Assembly (NCBI GenBank): GCA_032164245.1
Contig: JAVMKO010000006.1
Span: 2,433,001 to 2,497,000, forward strand
Length of the DNA: 64,000 nucleotides
Direction: 5' to 3'
Source of the DNA: Sternotherus odoratus
Taxonomy: Eukaryota; Chordata; Testudines; Kinosternidae
Under the pieces are notes generated by a model. That model was given only the letters and a program-made list of their open reading frames with translations. It searched no databases and had not been told where the DNA came from. Shown in pieces: positions 10,917 to 21,164 of this stretch. The position numbers and the translations under genes were made by a program. Every line of letters begins with the position of its first letter. The stretch's first letter is position 1.

Positions 10917-11570
10917 AGAGCAAGTGAGTTGCACTTAGCTCGTCCTCAGATACTTCTCTTTTCTGCTTGGGGAGGGGCAGAAATGGGGGGAAATCTTCAC
11001 CCAGTGAGTCTGGATTTGCTAACACAGCCCCCTGCAGCCCTTCGCTCTGGGCCTGGGCAGCCCTTCCCTCATCTGAGACTGTTCCCAGGCCGAGAGCCTC
11101 TGGGGGAGGTAGACCCTGCCAGCTGCTGAACATCCCCAACCCCAATCAATGAAATCACTGGGAACTGGGGGGGGGGGGGGATGCCTCATATGCTTGGGAC
11201 CTTGTGAACATTAGCTGGGGATTTCCAGGGCAGACTCAGACTCCTTCCCGGGTTCTGTTCTTTCTCTAGCTTGGCAGGGAGTTTGGCCCGGGGCAGGAGC
11301 TGGTGGGGCAGAGCTGCTTGTCCAACATAACTGAAAACCCCACTGCTCGGATGAGACTCCCCTGGTGCCTCAGTGGTGAGGGGGAACTTTGGGAGCAGCC
11401 TGTCCTGTGAGCTCCTGCCCGTGTGTGTAGATTGCAGTCCCGGGGCCGGGGGGGATGTGCGGTGAGGGGGAGTTGCCCCGGCAGAGGGGAGGTGGTGGGG
11501 GGACAGGAAGGCCTGTTAGTGAAAGGCTGCCTTGAATCCAGACTCATGGCTGCTCCCCTCTCACTTCCAG
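10917..11570. other. Unassigned stretch upstream of the MROH-like fragment
   Basis: G-rich sequence with a guanine homopolymer near 11168-11180. No repeat end or exon is supported. It may include intron or promoter of the MROH-like gene, since an acceptor-like TCACTTCCAG ends at 11570. Confidence 0.35.
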
Positions 11571-11780
11571 GAAGAGGTTCAGGCAGATGCTCAGCAAGAA
11601 GTCAGGGAAAGTGGCTCCATTGGAAAGCGGTTGCCAGCTGGCTGAGGAAGGGAGCGGCCCCTGTGTCCTGGCTGGTGGGGAAGCAGGTTCTGGGTTCTCC
11701 AGGGGGTGGAAGTGCCCAATATGGCCCAGGAGAACGGCTCCAGATACATCATCAGGCCCTGAGGCACCTTGTAGGCCAAC

Positions 11781-12431
11781 ATGGAGGTGCCTCTGGGTGC
11801 CCCTGTGCGCGGGGGACCCCAGACAGAGCGGGAGCCGGGCAAAGAGGCTCTGGGGCTTCCTGTCCAGGAAGCAGAGGAGCCAGGAGCCCAACTCCAGAGC
11901 CCAGGCAGTAACATCCCCTTCCCTGGCCTCTGGAGAGCCCAGCTCCAGAGCCCAGACAGTAACATCCCCTTCCCTGGCCTCTGGAGAGCCCAGCTCCAGA
12001 GCCCAGACAGTAACATCACCTTCCCTGGCCTCTGGAGAACCCAGCTCCACAGTCCAGACAGTGAGATCACCTTCCCTGGCCTCTGGAGAGCCCAGCTCCA
12101 GAGCCCAGACAGTAACATCCCATTCCCTGGCCTCTGGAGAGCCCAGCTCCAGAGCACAGACAGTAACATCCCCTTCCCTGGCCTCTGGAGAGCCCAGCTC
12201 CAGAGCCCAGACAGTAACATCCCCTTCCCTGGCCTCTGGAGAGCCCAGCTCCAGAGCCCAGACAGTAACATCCCCTTCCCTGGCCTCTGGAGAGCCCAGC
12301 TGCAGCTCCTCAGCACCACCCCCAGGGACCAGCTGGAGGACCCGGACGAGTACGAGGAGGAGGAGGCGGATGGGCCTGCACAAGGAACGGCAATTAGCAT
12401 CATCCAAAACCATCTCCAGGGCAGAGCCGAG
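11781..12431 (+). CDS. MROH-like exon 1 coding part, with coding minisatellite
   Basis: The frame is 217 codons from ATG to the donor GAG|GTACAA. A short Gly/Glu-rich leader is followed by about eight copies of a 17-residue repeat (AQLQSPDSNIPFPGLWR). An acidic segment follows (DEYEEEEADG, around codon 195) and then a helix (TAISIIQNHLQGRAE) that leads into the HEAT region. The phase at the donor is 0, matching exon 2. Confidence 0.6.
11886..12300 (+). repeat. 51-bp coding minisatellite, about 8 copies
   Basis: A 51-bp unit (CAGCTCCAGAGCCCAGACAG and 31 more bases) is repeated head to tail with few substitutions. The length is a multiple of three and the unit lacks stops in most frames. Long open frames therefore appear in at least two plus and two minus frames; only the plus frame starting at 11781 joins the downstream MROH exons. 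Confidence 0.95.
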
Positions 12432-12732
12432 GTACAAAACTCCCCTGGCTGAGCCGGCGTCGAGTCTGTCTTGCCCCTTGTGCCATCCCCACCCCGAGAA
12501 CCCATCACCTCCTAATGGGGGCACTTCTCCCATGTTATCTGGGACCCCGGGGGGGGGGGGCTGTTTGTCCCACAAAAGCCAGGGTCTCCTCCCCCCACAG
12601 ACACAGTGATTTTCGGAAGGGGGGGCTTTGCCTGTTCTCCCCCATGGAGGACTTGAGCCCTGGAGCTGGTCTGGGTGGGGCGGGGAGGCCCCTAACTAAC
12701 TGTCTCTCTCTCTCCCCCAACCCCACTCCCAG
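12432..12732 (+). other. MROH-like intron 1
   Basis: GT-AG intron of 301 bp between two in-phase exons, with a C/T-rich tract before CACTCCCAG at its end. It contains a guanine homopolymer but no repeat element. Confidence 0.6.
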
Positions 12733-12814
12733 TGGGTGCGGGACAGGGCGAAGCAGATCACCTTCCCGCAGGCCATCCCCACCCTCTGCTTCCGCGTGCA
12801 ACAGCTGGGCCAGG
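12733..12814 (+). CDS. MROH-like exon 2, 5' piece
   Basis: Coding from the acceptor CACTCCCAG (WVRDRAKQITF...) to the insertion point. The last five bases (CCAGG, 12810-12814) are the target-site duplication of the LTR. The exon resumes at 14976 in the same frame once the LTR and one duplicate are set aside. Confidence 0.7.
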
Positions 12815-14970
12815 TGTGACGGTGCTGTTCCTGGTGGGATCCAACTCTGAGTGTCAGATCAGGACAGATTGCTTCCAAAGGGGCAACTACAGCCCAAAGC
12901 TGGGGTTTCTTCACACTAAGGCAAACCCAACCAGCTAAACAGAAAAGACTTTGGTCTCACCCCACTGGCTAACCACAAGTCACACAAGCAATCCCCTTAA
13001 GACACTCCAGCTTCCCAGTTTCACCACCAGCAGCCACCTGTCCTGGGGATCAATGGTTATGAAAACCAATCCCCCAAATAGAGAAAACGGTTCTCCCCAA
13101 TTCCAAAGAATCAGGCCCCAGACCCAGGTCAATATACAAATGAGATCTTACCACAAATCACGCTGTAGCCAATCCCTTAGAATCTAAAATCTAAAGGTTT
13201 ATTATAAAAGGAAAAAGGTCTAGGTGAGGGGTAAGAATGGTTAAAAGAAATCAATTACAAGCAGTAATGGCACATCTCTTAGCTCAGGCTTGCAGCAAAG
13301 GTAGAATAACTGCAGGTTCAAATCAAAGTCTTTGGATGCACCCCATTTAGGGGTGGGTCAGCACCTTAGTCCAGAGTTCCCAGAGTAGCAAAGTTCCATC
13401 CAAAGCTGGAAACAAGGCAGGCTGAAGTCTGGAGGTAAAGACAAAATGGGGAATGTTCTTCCAGGCTTTATAGACTTTTTCTTCTGGGCCAAGACCCTCC
13501 TCCTGCTTTGCAGAGTCTGGTTGCAAGATGGAGGCTCAGAGTCACAAGGTCCAATCACCAGACTTCTCCAGGATTCAGTTTCTGACCAGGCAGTGACATT
13601 CCTAGAGCAGCTCGGGTGTGGACAGGCCTATACAAAGTCCATTGTGTGGTGGATGTCCCTTAATGGGCCATCAGGCAGCCCCAGCCTGTCTGAGCCTTCA
13701 CAGGAGCCAAGCCTAAGCTTGCATTAGAGCAGTGTTTCTCAAATAGTGGGGCGCGCCCCCCAGAGGGGGCGCGAGGCTCCGTAAAGGGGGGCTCGTTTGA
13801 ACAGCCAGAACCAGACCCCCGCCTCCCCCGAGAGCGCGGCCCGCCCGCTTCCTCCTCCTCCAGCGGCGCTGCCAGGAGCTTGCGCTGCCCTCGGGGCGGG
13901 TCCCGGGAAAGGGGCGGAGGCGGCCCGGCCCTACAGGCTCCATTTTGCGGGAGCGGAGGCGGCGCTGGGAGGAGGAGCAGGGGATTGAACAGCGCGGGAG
14001 GATGCCAGCCATGAAGCGGAGAGGAGGTGCCTGGAGTAGGGATGGGGTGGAGGGGGGCAGAGGGAGGTGCCAAGGACGGAGAGGGCAGAGGGAGGGTATC
14101 TGGGGAAGGTGCCGGGGGAAGCGGGAGGGAGCTGGGCTGAGCCGGGGGGAGGAGGGGAGAGGAAGGCGGGCAGTGGGAGGGGCCGGACCAGCCCGGTGGC
14201 TACATGTGGTTCCCTCCACCGCTTGGGCGCTCAGCAGCCGAGAGAGCCCGTGGGTGGGTGATGGGTGGGTGATGCTGGGGCGCCGACCCCCTTCCCGCAC
14301 CGCTGCGCCGGGCCAGGCGGGACATCAGCGGACTGAGCGCTGGGGGAAGCGCCCCCCGGTCCCGCTCATCCCCTGGAGGAGAGAGGCAGGATCCCGGTGT
14401 GGGGAGGGGACTGACCCGCCTGCCTGGCTCGTGGATGGGGGAGGGCGAGCTGCTCCTTGCCCGGCCCCTTTCCTGCCACTTTTGCTAAGGAGAACTTCAG
14501 AGGCTGCAGGAAGTGCACACAAAGGGCTGATGATTCATAAGTAGATAACTAAAGTATACGGGTGGCTTTTGGAGTTACACTTTCTAGGAGGGTGGCAGTT
14601 GGGAGCTCTAGAGTGGTGCCTCTGATTTACAATATTTTTACTAATCTTAGGCACTTATAAAAGACAAGGCCTGAGGGAGGGCCACTGTTGAAATCCAGTG
14701 TCAATAGCTTCAGTACCTCCCCTGTTGCTCATACTTTTTCTTAACAGCTATAGTCGCGCGGGGGCGCGAAATGTTTTCTTCTTCCTAGGGGGGGCATGAC
14801 AGAAAATAATTGAGAAGCACTGCATTAGAGGCACCTTTAACTTTAGTTACAGAATAGATACACACATATGGAATAGATACATACATAAGAGACCTGTTAT
14901 GACCCCCTTCACATAATATTTCGTGCACCCATTGATCTACACGGTACCCAACTATTTCAGTACCGTGACA
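12815..14970 (-). mobile_element. Solo LTR, family A, second copy, in an MROH-like exon
   Basis: It begins TGTGACGG and ends CCGTGACA, like the copy at 5103-6238, and aligns with it closely over its whole length apart from a nested 1.1 kb hAT element. It is flanked by perfect CCAGG duplications (12810-12814 and 14971-14975). A minus-strand AATAAA (near 13200) gives leftward orientation, antisense to the MROH-like gene. Confidence 0.92.
13730..14822. mobile_element. Non-autonomous hAT transposon nested in the LTR
   Basis: The ends are CAGTGTTTCTCAAAT and AATTGAGAAGCACTG, inverted with one mismatch in the first thirteen bases. A perfect 8-bp duplication CATTAGAG flanks it (13722-13729 and 14823-14830). 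The 1093-bp interior is CpG-rich and resembles a vertebrate CpG island more than a transposase remnant. No transposase motif was found. Confidence 0.9.
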
Positions 14971-14975
14971 CCAGG

Positions 14976-15025
14976 ACAGCCTGGAGCCATATTGCTCCAA
15001 AGCGGCCCTTGTGGAGAGCATTACG
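14976..15025 (+). CDS. MROH-like exon 2, 3' piece
   Basis: The frame continues as SLEPYCSKAALVESIT and ends at the donor ATTACG|GTGAGTG. Together with 12733-12814 it makes a 132-bp exon in phase 0. Confidence 0.7.
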
Positions 15026-15296
15026 GTGAGTGAAACCCGGGGCCTTGTGGGGTGGGAGCCAGACATGGGCCAGTGGGGGGAGATGGTGGGGCTGGAGGGG
15101 GCAGCAGAGGGGAGGGAGGAATGTGGGGGTTGAGCTGGAGAGGGGGTTAGTTTGATGGGAGGGAGGAAAGGGGGGTCAAGGTGGGTGGGGGAGGAGTTAT
15201 GCTGGCTGCATCTCCAATGCAGTTTGGCCCCCTCAGTGGGAAGTGCCTGTGGGGCCTGAATCTCATCTGCTGCTCTGTCCCCTTTGGGTCTCCCAG

Positions 15297-15376
15297 AAGC
15301 TGATTGCAGGCCTCCCGCAGACGTGCGAGCCAAGCTCCATCCTCTCCAGCTCCATGGCTGCAGTTTGCGCCCTCAG
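15297..15376 (+). CDS. MROH-like exon 3
   Basis: An 80-bp exon bounded by GGTCTCCCAG and CCTCAG|GTACC. It encodes KLIAGLPQTCE and a serine-rich loop ending MAAVCAL. It leaves phase 2, which the next exon completes with one base. Confidence 0.7.
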
Positions 15377-15599
15377 GTACCAGAACCCAGCTGCCCTAAC
15401 CCTGGTGCTGTTCAGTCCCAGAGCCGGGAGTCACAGATCCTCCCACTCCTAGGTCCCCCCCAATTGTGGCTGTTCGCATCCAGCGTCTGAGGCGGTGGGA
15501 ATGTTCGCTCTTTCCTGGCTGGTGGGTGATTTCACACCAAGAACTTTACCGTGGCCTTAGGGGGAGGATCGCCGGGGTAAAGGGTTATATAAGAGGGGA

Positions 15600-15720
15600 A
15601 GGTCCAGGGGTGAGATCAGGGGAACGGGCCCTGTTCTAGCCCTGCCACTGACTGGCTCTGTGACTTCGGCCAGGTCACTGCACTTCTTAGCGCCCCTCTT
15701 TCTGTTCTTGCTGGTCTGGG
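15600..15720 (+). mobile_element. MIR-like SINE fragment in MROH-like intron 3
   Basis: The string CTGCCACTGACTGGCTCTGT followed by a CAGGTCACTGCACTTC-like stretch matches the MIR core. The copy is short and diverged. Confidence 0.5.
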
Positions 15721-15779
15721 CCTGTTCCTGTCCCATGGTCGTGCCACAAAGTCTAAGACAGGCTCCTCTCTCCTGCCAG

Positions 15780-15885
15780 CCAACTGAAGCCGCCACTGGA
15801 GCTGGAGGTAGAAGGTCCCCTCCTGCGGGAGGTCCTGTATAGGATCTACACAATGGGGACAGTGAAGGACACAGCTCATTTCCAG
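15780..15885 (+). CDS. MROH-like exon 4
   Basis: A 106-bp exon between CTCCTGCCAG and TTCCAG|GTAGG. It contains PLELEVEGPLLREVLYRIY, a HEAT-type helix pair junction, and is in phase with its neighbours. Confidence 0.75.
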
Positions 15886-16364
15886 GTAGGTCCTCCTCCT
15901 ACTTCTCTATCCCAGGAGCAGGAGTGGCCTGTGGTCCCTGCTCCCTTGGTTTGGTGGAGCTGCTGAGAATAGGGGAGGGGTGAGCAGAGCTGGGAACAGG
16001 TCTAGGGTTAACAAAATGGCACAGAGGGGATCACATTACCCTCTGTGGCTGATCCTGTCCTTCCCTCCTCATTCTCGGCTCTGCTGCTTGGACTCTGCCC
16101 AGGCACCTAGCTCCCATCCAGAGCACTTTGGCTGTTGCATACACAGCCGCATACCAGGCCCTCTGCAGAGAACTGCTAAGGGCCAGGACTGAAGAGCCAG
16201 GTGTCATTCTGCCATGAACTCTTGCTAAGAGTCTCTGGAGTGATAGGATTGGGAGGGGCCAGGATGTGTCTTTGGGGTCTTGTCAGGGTTCCCTCCCTCC
16301 AAATCATCCCCTGATCGGTGTAGGCTCAGATCCCATGACTGTCGGGCACTCCCTCCTCTTGCAG

Positions 16365-16460
16365 GCTCTGCATAAGAGCTACACAGACAGCCTGGATCTC
16401 ATGCTGAGGGGCCTGCTAACTGAAAACCCCACCTGCCAGAAGCTGCAAATCCTCCTGGAG
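16365..16460 (+). CDS. MROH-like exon 5 (last one present)
   Basis: A 96-bp exon between CCTCTTGCAG and CTGGAG|GTGAGC. It encodes 32 codons with LDLMLRGLLTENPTCQKL, a typical MROH motif region. Nothing further downstream can be joined to it before the repeat at 16654. Confidence 0.75.
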
Positions 16461-16653
16461 GTGAGCACAAGGAGAGGGTCTGGGGGGAATTTCACCTTAA
16501 CTCTGTCGGCGGGCTGCAAAGGAGAGAGTAGAAGAGCCCTGTGTGATGGGATCATAGGGTACAACCTGAAACTGTGGGACCACTGTGCCCCTTTACCGCT
16601 GCAGCCTGAGCTGTCTCTGACCAGTGCCGGGCCAGTGACCAACTGCCAACCCC

Positions 16654-16913
16654 TCCAGCCGCTGTGATCATGCAGCCGTCAGCTTGTGGAGGCCCACACC
16701 CAGCTAAATTGCATGAAGGCTCTCCAAGCCCCTCATGAATTGTATAGGGAGGAGCCCCAGCAAATCACCCCAACCCCCGCCTGGCACCTCAGAAGTATCC
16801 CAGCGTACACTGCTCAAGACTTCCTGGGACAGCGCAAGCTCATTCATTAGTTTGCCACTCCAACAAAGGGTGGTAGACATGCAACAGCCCTTGGTATCCT
16901 GAGCTGAGATTCT
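16654..16913 (-). mobile_element. Fragment of the family B LTR-like repeat
   Basis: This 260-bp piece matches 6640-6897 almost base for base in the same orientation and then diverges abruptly at both ends. It marks the end of recognisable MROH-like sequence. Confidence 0.8.
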
Positions 16914-17418
16914 CCAAATCCAAATGCTGTACAAAGCCAGCAGTGTCTGTATAATAGCCTAATGCTATAGAGAGGTATGTTATGAATACTTCATTACTTT
17001 TACAAAAACATACCACAGCACATTTACTAGTTTACTATATATCTATACTAACATCAATTATTAGAACTGCACTGGTTAAGTAAATGAATTTTGCGTTATC
17101 CTTCTTTTATGTTTTGATTATTTGCAAGTCTCATCACATAGTAATCATAGAAACATCCAGCTCATCTCCATGTCGTCGGTGTGAACTTACTGGATTCAGG
17201 TACCACATCGCCTACATTTGTAACACCCAAATTTAATTATTTTTAAAGTTGTGTTCAAATTTCAAATACTGTAGTTTCGTTCTTTGAGTGGCAGGTTATA
17301 ATATCCAAGTACATTAATAGGCTTCAGTTGGAGTAATTCTGAGTGACATGTTCAAATAAGTTATGAATGAGGAACTGTTAGTCACACTGAACATTTGGTT
17401 TACAAAATTTTCAAGCAG
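16914..17418. other. Unassigned AT-rich stretch
   Basis: No repeat family or coding frame is recognised. The end is a weak acceptor (TTTTCAAGCAG) before the candidate exon at 17419. Confidence 0.4.
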
Positions 17419-17561
17419 GAAAAGAGAGGAAAATGTGGTGGATGTATTTGAGATGGCCAGGCTTCAGATGCAAGCTCCAGTCAGGCGACCTTCATCAAAG
17501 GGTGCAGCTGACCCTGTCAATGTTCAGAATATCAGGGAGTTCAATGAACTTAAATACAAAG
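17419..17561 (+). CDS. Candidate host exon of unknown gene with GC donor
   Basis: A coding-like stretch of 47 codons (from KREENVVDVFEMARLQ to REFNELKYK) lies between an AG acceptor and the sequence AAAG|GCAAGT. The latter is the perfect consensus for the rare GC-AG intron class. The peptide looks like an alpha-helical, ciliary or coiled-coil protein but is not recognised. It lies 100 bp upstream of the retroviral sequence. The coding-like sequence just after the retrovirus (24679-24789) could be the next exon, but its frame does not join cleanly. This may be a remnant of a gene destroyed by the retroviral insertion. Confidence 0.3.
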
Positions 17562-17654
17562 GCAAGTGGATTTTCTCCTTTCTGTTTGGGGATTTCTTTG
17601 CATCTCTTAATCATTTCTTAGCATGTAAAAGAAAATTCAGTAATCCTTCTCACA

Positions 17655-19031
17655 ATGCCCTTAACAGGACAAAAGAAACCCTGCCCCTTCCTGCATGAGA
17701 GAGCATGCCAACTGGGAAGTCACGTCATCACCCACAAACTCCTATACGTACCCGAGTGTCCCGTTCCTCTCCTCGGAAGAGATATGCTGTCAAAACTTAG
17801 AGCCACCCTCACCTTTGACAGCGATGGAACCATGGGGGTGCGATTAGGAGAAAAGCCTAAGCCTTCCCCAACCCAACGGCTTATGCTAACGCTCCCCGTT
17901 GAAGAAGAATGGCGACTCTTCGCCTCCATAGAGGAAAGACAGGATTGGCAAACCTTTGATGTCCCAGGTGTGTGGGCAGAAGATAACCCACCCGGACTGG
18001 CGACTGACATTCCCCCCATAGTCGTCGATTTAAAACCCTTGGCAACTCCCGTCTCAATCCCTCAATACCCCTTGCCTCGAAAAGCTGTAGTTGGAATACA
18101 CAAACACCTGCAAAAATTGTCGGACGCTAGCATCATTGTCAAGTGCCAGTCGTCCTGGAACACCCCCTTGTTGCCTGTGCAAAAGCCCAACGGAAGTTTC
18201 CGACCCGTGCACGATCTGCGGGCCGTGAACAAAAGAGTAATCCCGTTACACCCGGTGGTGCCAAACCCCTACACCCTCCTCAGCCTGGTGCCCGCAAACG
18301 CTCAGTGGTTCTCAGTTCTAGATCTCAAGGACGCTTTCTTCTGCCTTCGGCTCGCACCCGTCAGTCAGCCCATCTTCGCTTTTCAATGGGAACACCCCGA
18401 TACCAGCCAAAAGACCCACATGACATGGGCCCGACTCCCACAGGGATTCTGCAATTCACCCTCCCTATTCGGACAGGCCCTAGCTCAAGACCTAGTACCC
18501 CTCACACAAGGAGGGAACCGTTGGAACATCCTTCAATATGCGGATGACCTCCTCGTGGCTACTAATACACGAGCCGAATGTATAGAGGCTACTGCCAAGC
18601 TTCTCAGGCATCTCTGCCTCAAAGGTTACAAGGTCTCCAAGAAAAAGGCCCAATTAGTACAACCAGAAGTGAAATATCTGGGATTCAAGCTCACCAAAGG
18701 GACCCGCATGCTAGACATTGAAAGGAAAGAGGCGGTCTGCGCCATCCCTATCCCTGCCAATAGACGCCAAGTGCGCGAGTTCCTGGGAGCTGCCGGCTTC
18801 TGCCGTCTCTGGATCCCCAACTACGCTACACTGGCTAAGCCCCTTCACGAGGCCACAAGAGGGGGGACTGCAGACCCCTTTACTTGGACTAAAGCACAAC
18901 AGGAGGGGTTCGAAAGCACCAAGTCCACCTTAATGACAGCCCCAGCATTAGGCCTCCCCGACCTACACAAGCCTTTCACATTGTATGTAGGAGAAAGAAA
19001 AGGTATCGCAGTTGGAGTCCTGACCCAGTAG
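17655..19031 (+). pseudogene. pol: Retroviral pol remnant: protease end and reverse transcriptase
   Basis: The frame opens in the last part of protease (VPLLGRDML near 17770) and covers the reverse transcriptase. Visible motifs are LDLKDAFF (near 18320), LPQGFCNSP (near 18440) and the catalytic YADD (18537-18548), then the connection region. It ends at a TAG at 19029-19031, where a short deletion also changes the frame. The enzyme would copy viral RNA into DNA. All catalytic motifs visible in this piece are intact, but protease is truncated at its N-terminus, so no functional product is expected. Confidence 0.9.
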
Positions 19032-21127
19032 CGTATTTCTCCAAGCAACTTGACACTGTGATACAAGGATGGCCGCCCTGCCTACGTGCCGTAGCAGCAG
19101 CAGCCCTACTTACTGAAGAAGCCAGTAAACTTACCTTAGGACAACCAATCTCCTTAAAGTGTCCACATGCTGTGGTCACCCTAATGGAACATAGGGGTCA
19201 TCACTGGATGACCAACGCAAAGCTCCTCAAATACGAAAGCATACTAGTGGACAATCCTTCTGTTAGCATCTCCGTATGCTCCACCCTCAACCCTGCTACT
19301 CTATTGCCCGTGGAAGAGAATCTTACTGGGGGGCACGATTGCCTTCAAGTTATGGATGAAGTGTACTCCAGCCGACCAGATCTGACTGATACGCCCTTGG
19401 CCAGGCCTGACCACGTCTTTTTCACCGACGGCAGCAGCTTTGTCGATCAGGGCCAACGTCTGGCAGGATATGCCATAGTCAATGATCAAGGCACCGTTTG
19501 CGAGGCGGGAGCACTTCCCCCTGGAACCTCTGCCCAGAAAGCGGAACTAATTGCTCTCCGTCGAGCACTCGAGCTAGGAAAAGGGCAACGGGTCAATGTC
19601 TATACTGATTCGAAGTACGCCTTTTTAACACTTCATGCCCACGGTGCTATATATAGGGAAAGAGGGCTTCTAACCTCAAACAGCCAAAGAATAAAGCATG
19701 CAGATGAAATCCTGGCCCTCCTTGATGCAGTTTGGATGCCCAAACGAGTCGCCGTGATGCACTGAAAAGGACACCAACATGGTGAGGACCCTGTCGCCAA
19801 GGGAAACCGGCAAGCAGACGAAGAGGCCAAAGCTGCAGCACGCCAACAACCACCGGCTGTTCTCATCCAGCACCTTAACACAGCCGACTTGATCCTCGCT
19901 GAAGTTCACTACACTGCACAGGAGCAACTTTGGGCTGAGCAGGAGAAAGGAGTAAAACATTCAGGCTTGTATGTCCTGCCAAATAATAAAATCTTCCTGC
20001 CCAATGCGGTAGCTTGGGAACTGATCCAAGAACTACATCAACAAACCCACCTGGGTGGTACTAGTCTAGCTGAACTCTTAAATCGTGAAGTCTACATAAA
20101 CGGCCTGCATGCTCTCACCAGACGTGCCGCCCTTCGCTGCCAAATTTGTGCCAAACATAATCCCCGTGTGGGGCCTCTTCGGCCACCAGGAGTCCAATAT
20201 GTGGGGCATAGCCCAATGGAGTCACTGGTTGTGGACTTTACTGAAATGCCAAAATCCAGTAAATTTAAGTATTTGCTCGTGGCGGTTTGTACCTACTCTG
20301 GTTGGGTCGAAGCATGGCCCACCACCAATGAAAAAGCTGAGCAAGTTACAAAGGCTCTGCTCCGAGATGTTGTCCCCCGATTCGGACTCCCCTTACACAT
20401 CGGCAGCGACAATGGTCCCGCCTTCGTCCATAAAGTCATCCACTCTCTGTCAACCCTCCTGGGCATCACCTGGAAACTTCATTGTGCTTATCATCCGCAG
20501 GCATCAGGAAAAGTAGAAAGAATGAATAGCACCTTAAAAACCGCCTTAGGTAAAATCTGTCAGGAAACCAGCCTGTCTTGGACTTCAGCCCTACCCATGG
20601 TACTGCTCAGGGTCCGATGCACCCCTACACGATCCCTAAAGCTCTCGCCATACGAGTTAGTGTTAGGCCGACCCCCGCTAGGGGTCCACCACATACGGGG
20701 AGATGCCTTCCTCCTAGGGAAGCAGAGTCTCATCAAGGAAGTGCAGCTCCTAGGAATTGTGTTAAAGCAGCTGTCCACTTATGTTAGTGAACTCAAGTTC
20801 CCATTTCCTGTCACTGCTCTGCACCCTTTTTCCCCAGGTGAATCCGTGTGGCTCAAAGATTGGAAAACCAACCCCTTGAGGCCTAAGTGGAAAGGCCCCT
20901 ACTCTGTCCTCCTCACCACCCCCACAGCTGTCAAGCTAGCTGGTGTCAAACCGTGGATTCATTACACCCGCGTCAAGGCTGACCGCACGTCATCCACAGC
21001 CGACTGGCAGGTCTCTGTGAATAGTTCCAATCCTCTACAAGTCGTTTTTCGCAGACCGACCCTGTCACCCGCCCAGCAAGATCTCCAACACACCCCGTGT
21101 GAGTCAGGTGACCAAGCACCGCTCTGA
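19032..21127 (+). pseudogene. pol: Retroviral pol remnant: RNase H and integrase
   Basis: In a new frame, RNase H motifs FFTDGSS (near 19420), AELIAL and YTDSKYAF are present. A TGA at 19763-19765 breaks the frame near the end of RNase H. Integrase follows in the same frame: a zinc-binding HX4H/CX2C unit (HQQTHLGG and CQICAKHN, 20037-20160), the aspartates in VDFTEMP and SDNGPAF, and the glutamate in GKVERMN. The C-terminal DNA-binding region ends at the TGA at 21125-21127, overlapping the start of env. Confidence 0.9.
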
Positions 21128-21164
21128 AGGCCCACTCTGCTCCGCGATACAGACACTTGCCACG

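Larger units (their letters stand above)
11781..16460 (+). pseudogene. Maestro heat-like repeat (MROH) gene fragment, disrupted
   Basis: Five exons with consensus splice sites and consistent phases can be joined: 11781-12431, 12733-15025 (split by an insertion), 15297-15376, 15780-15885 and 16365-16460. The products are helical HEAT-type segments typical of maestro heat-like repeat proteins, for example RVQQLGQ, LLREVLYRIYTMG and LHKSYTDSLDLMLRGLL. MROH proteins are long HEAT-repeat scaffolds, several of them testis-biased, with poorly known roles. The start is the ATG at 11781 (CAACATGG context), because the same frame has stops at 11643 and 11758 upstream. Only the N-terminal part is present. 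Exon 2 carries a 2.2 kb LTR, and homology stops at a dispersed repeat at 16654. Splicing around the LTR cannot be excluded, but loss of function is more likely. Confidence 0.75.

Noticed and set aside
11544..12609. Long minus-strand and alternative plus-strand frames of 300-340 codons
   Set aside because: They exist because a 51-bp stop-free unit is repeated; none joins to splice-consistent exons except the frame from 11781.
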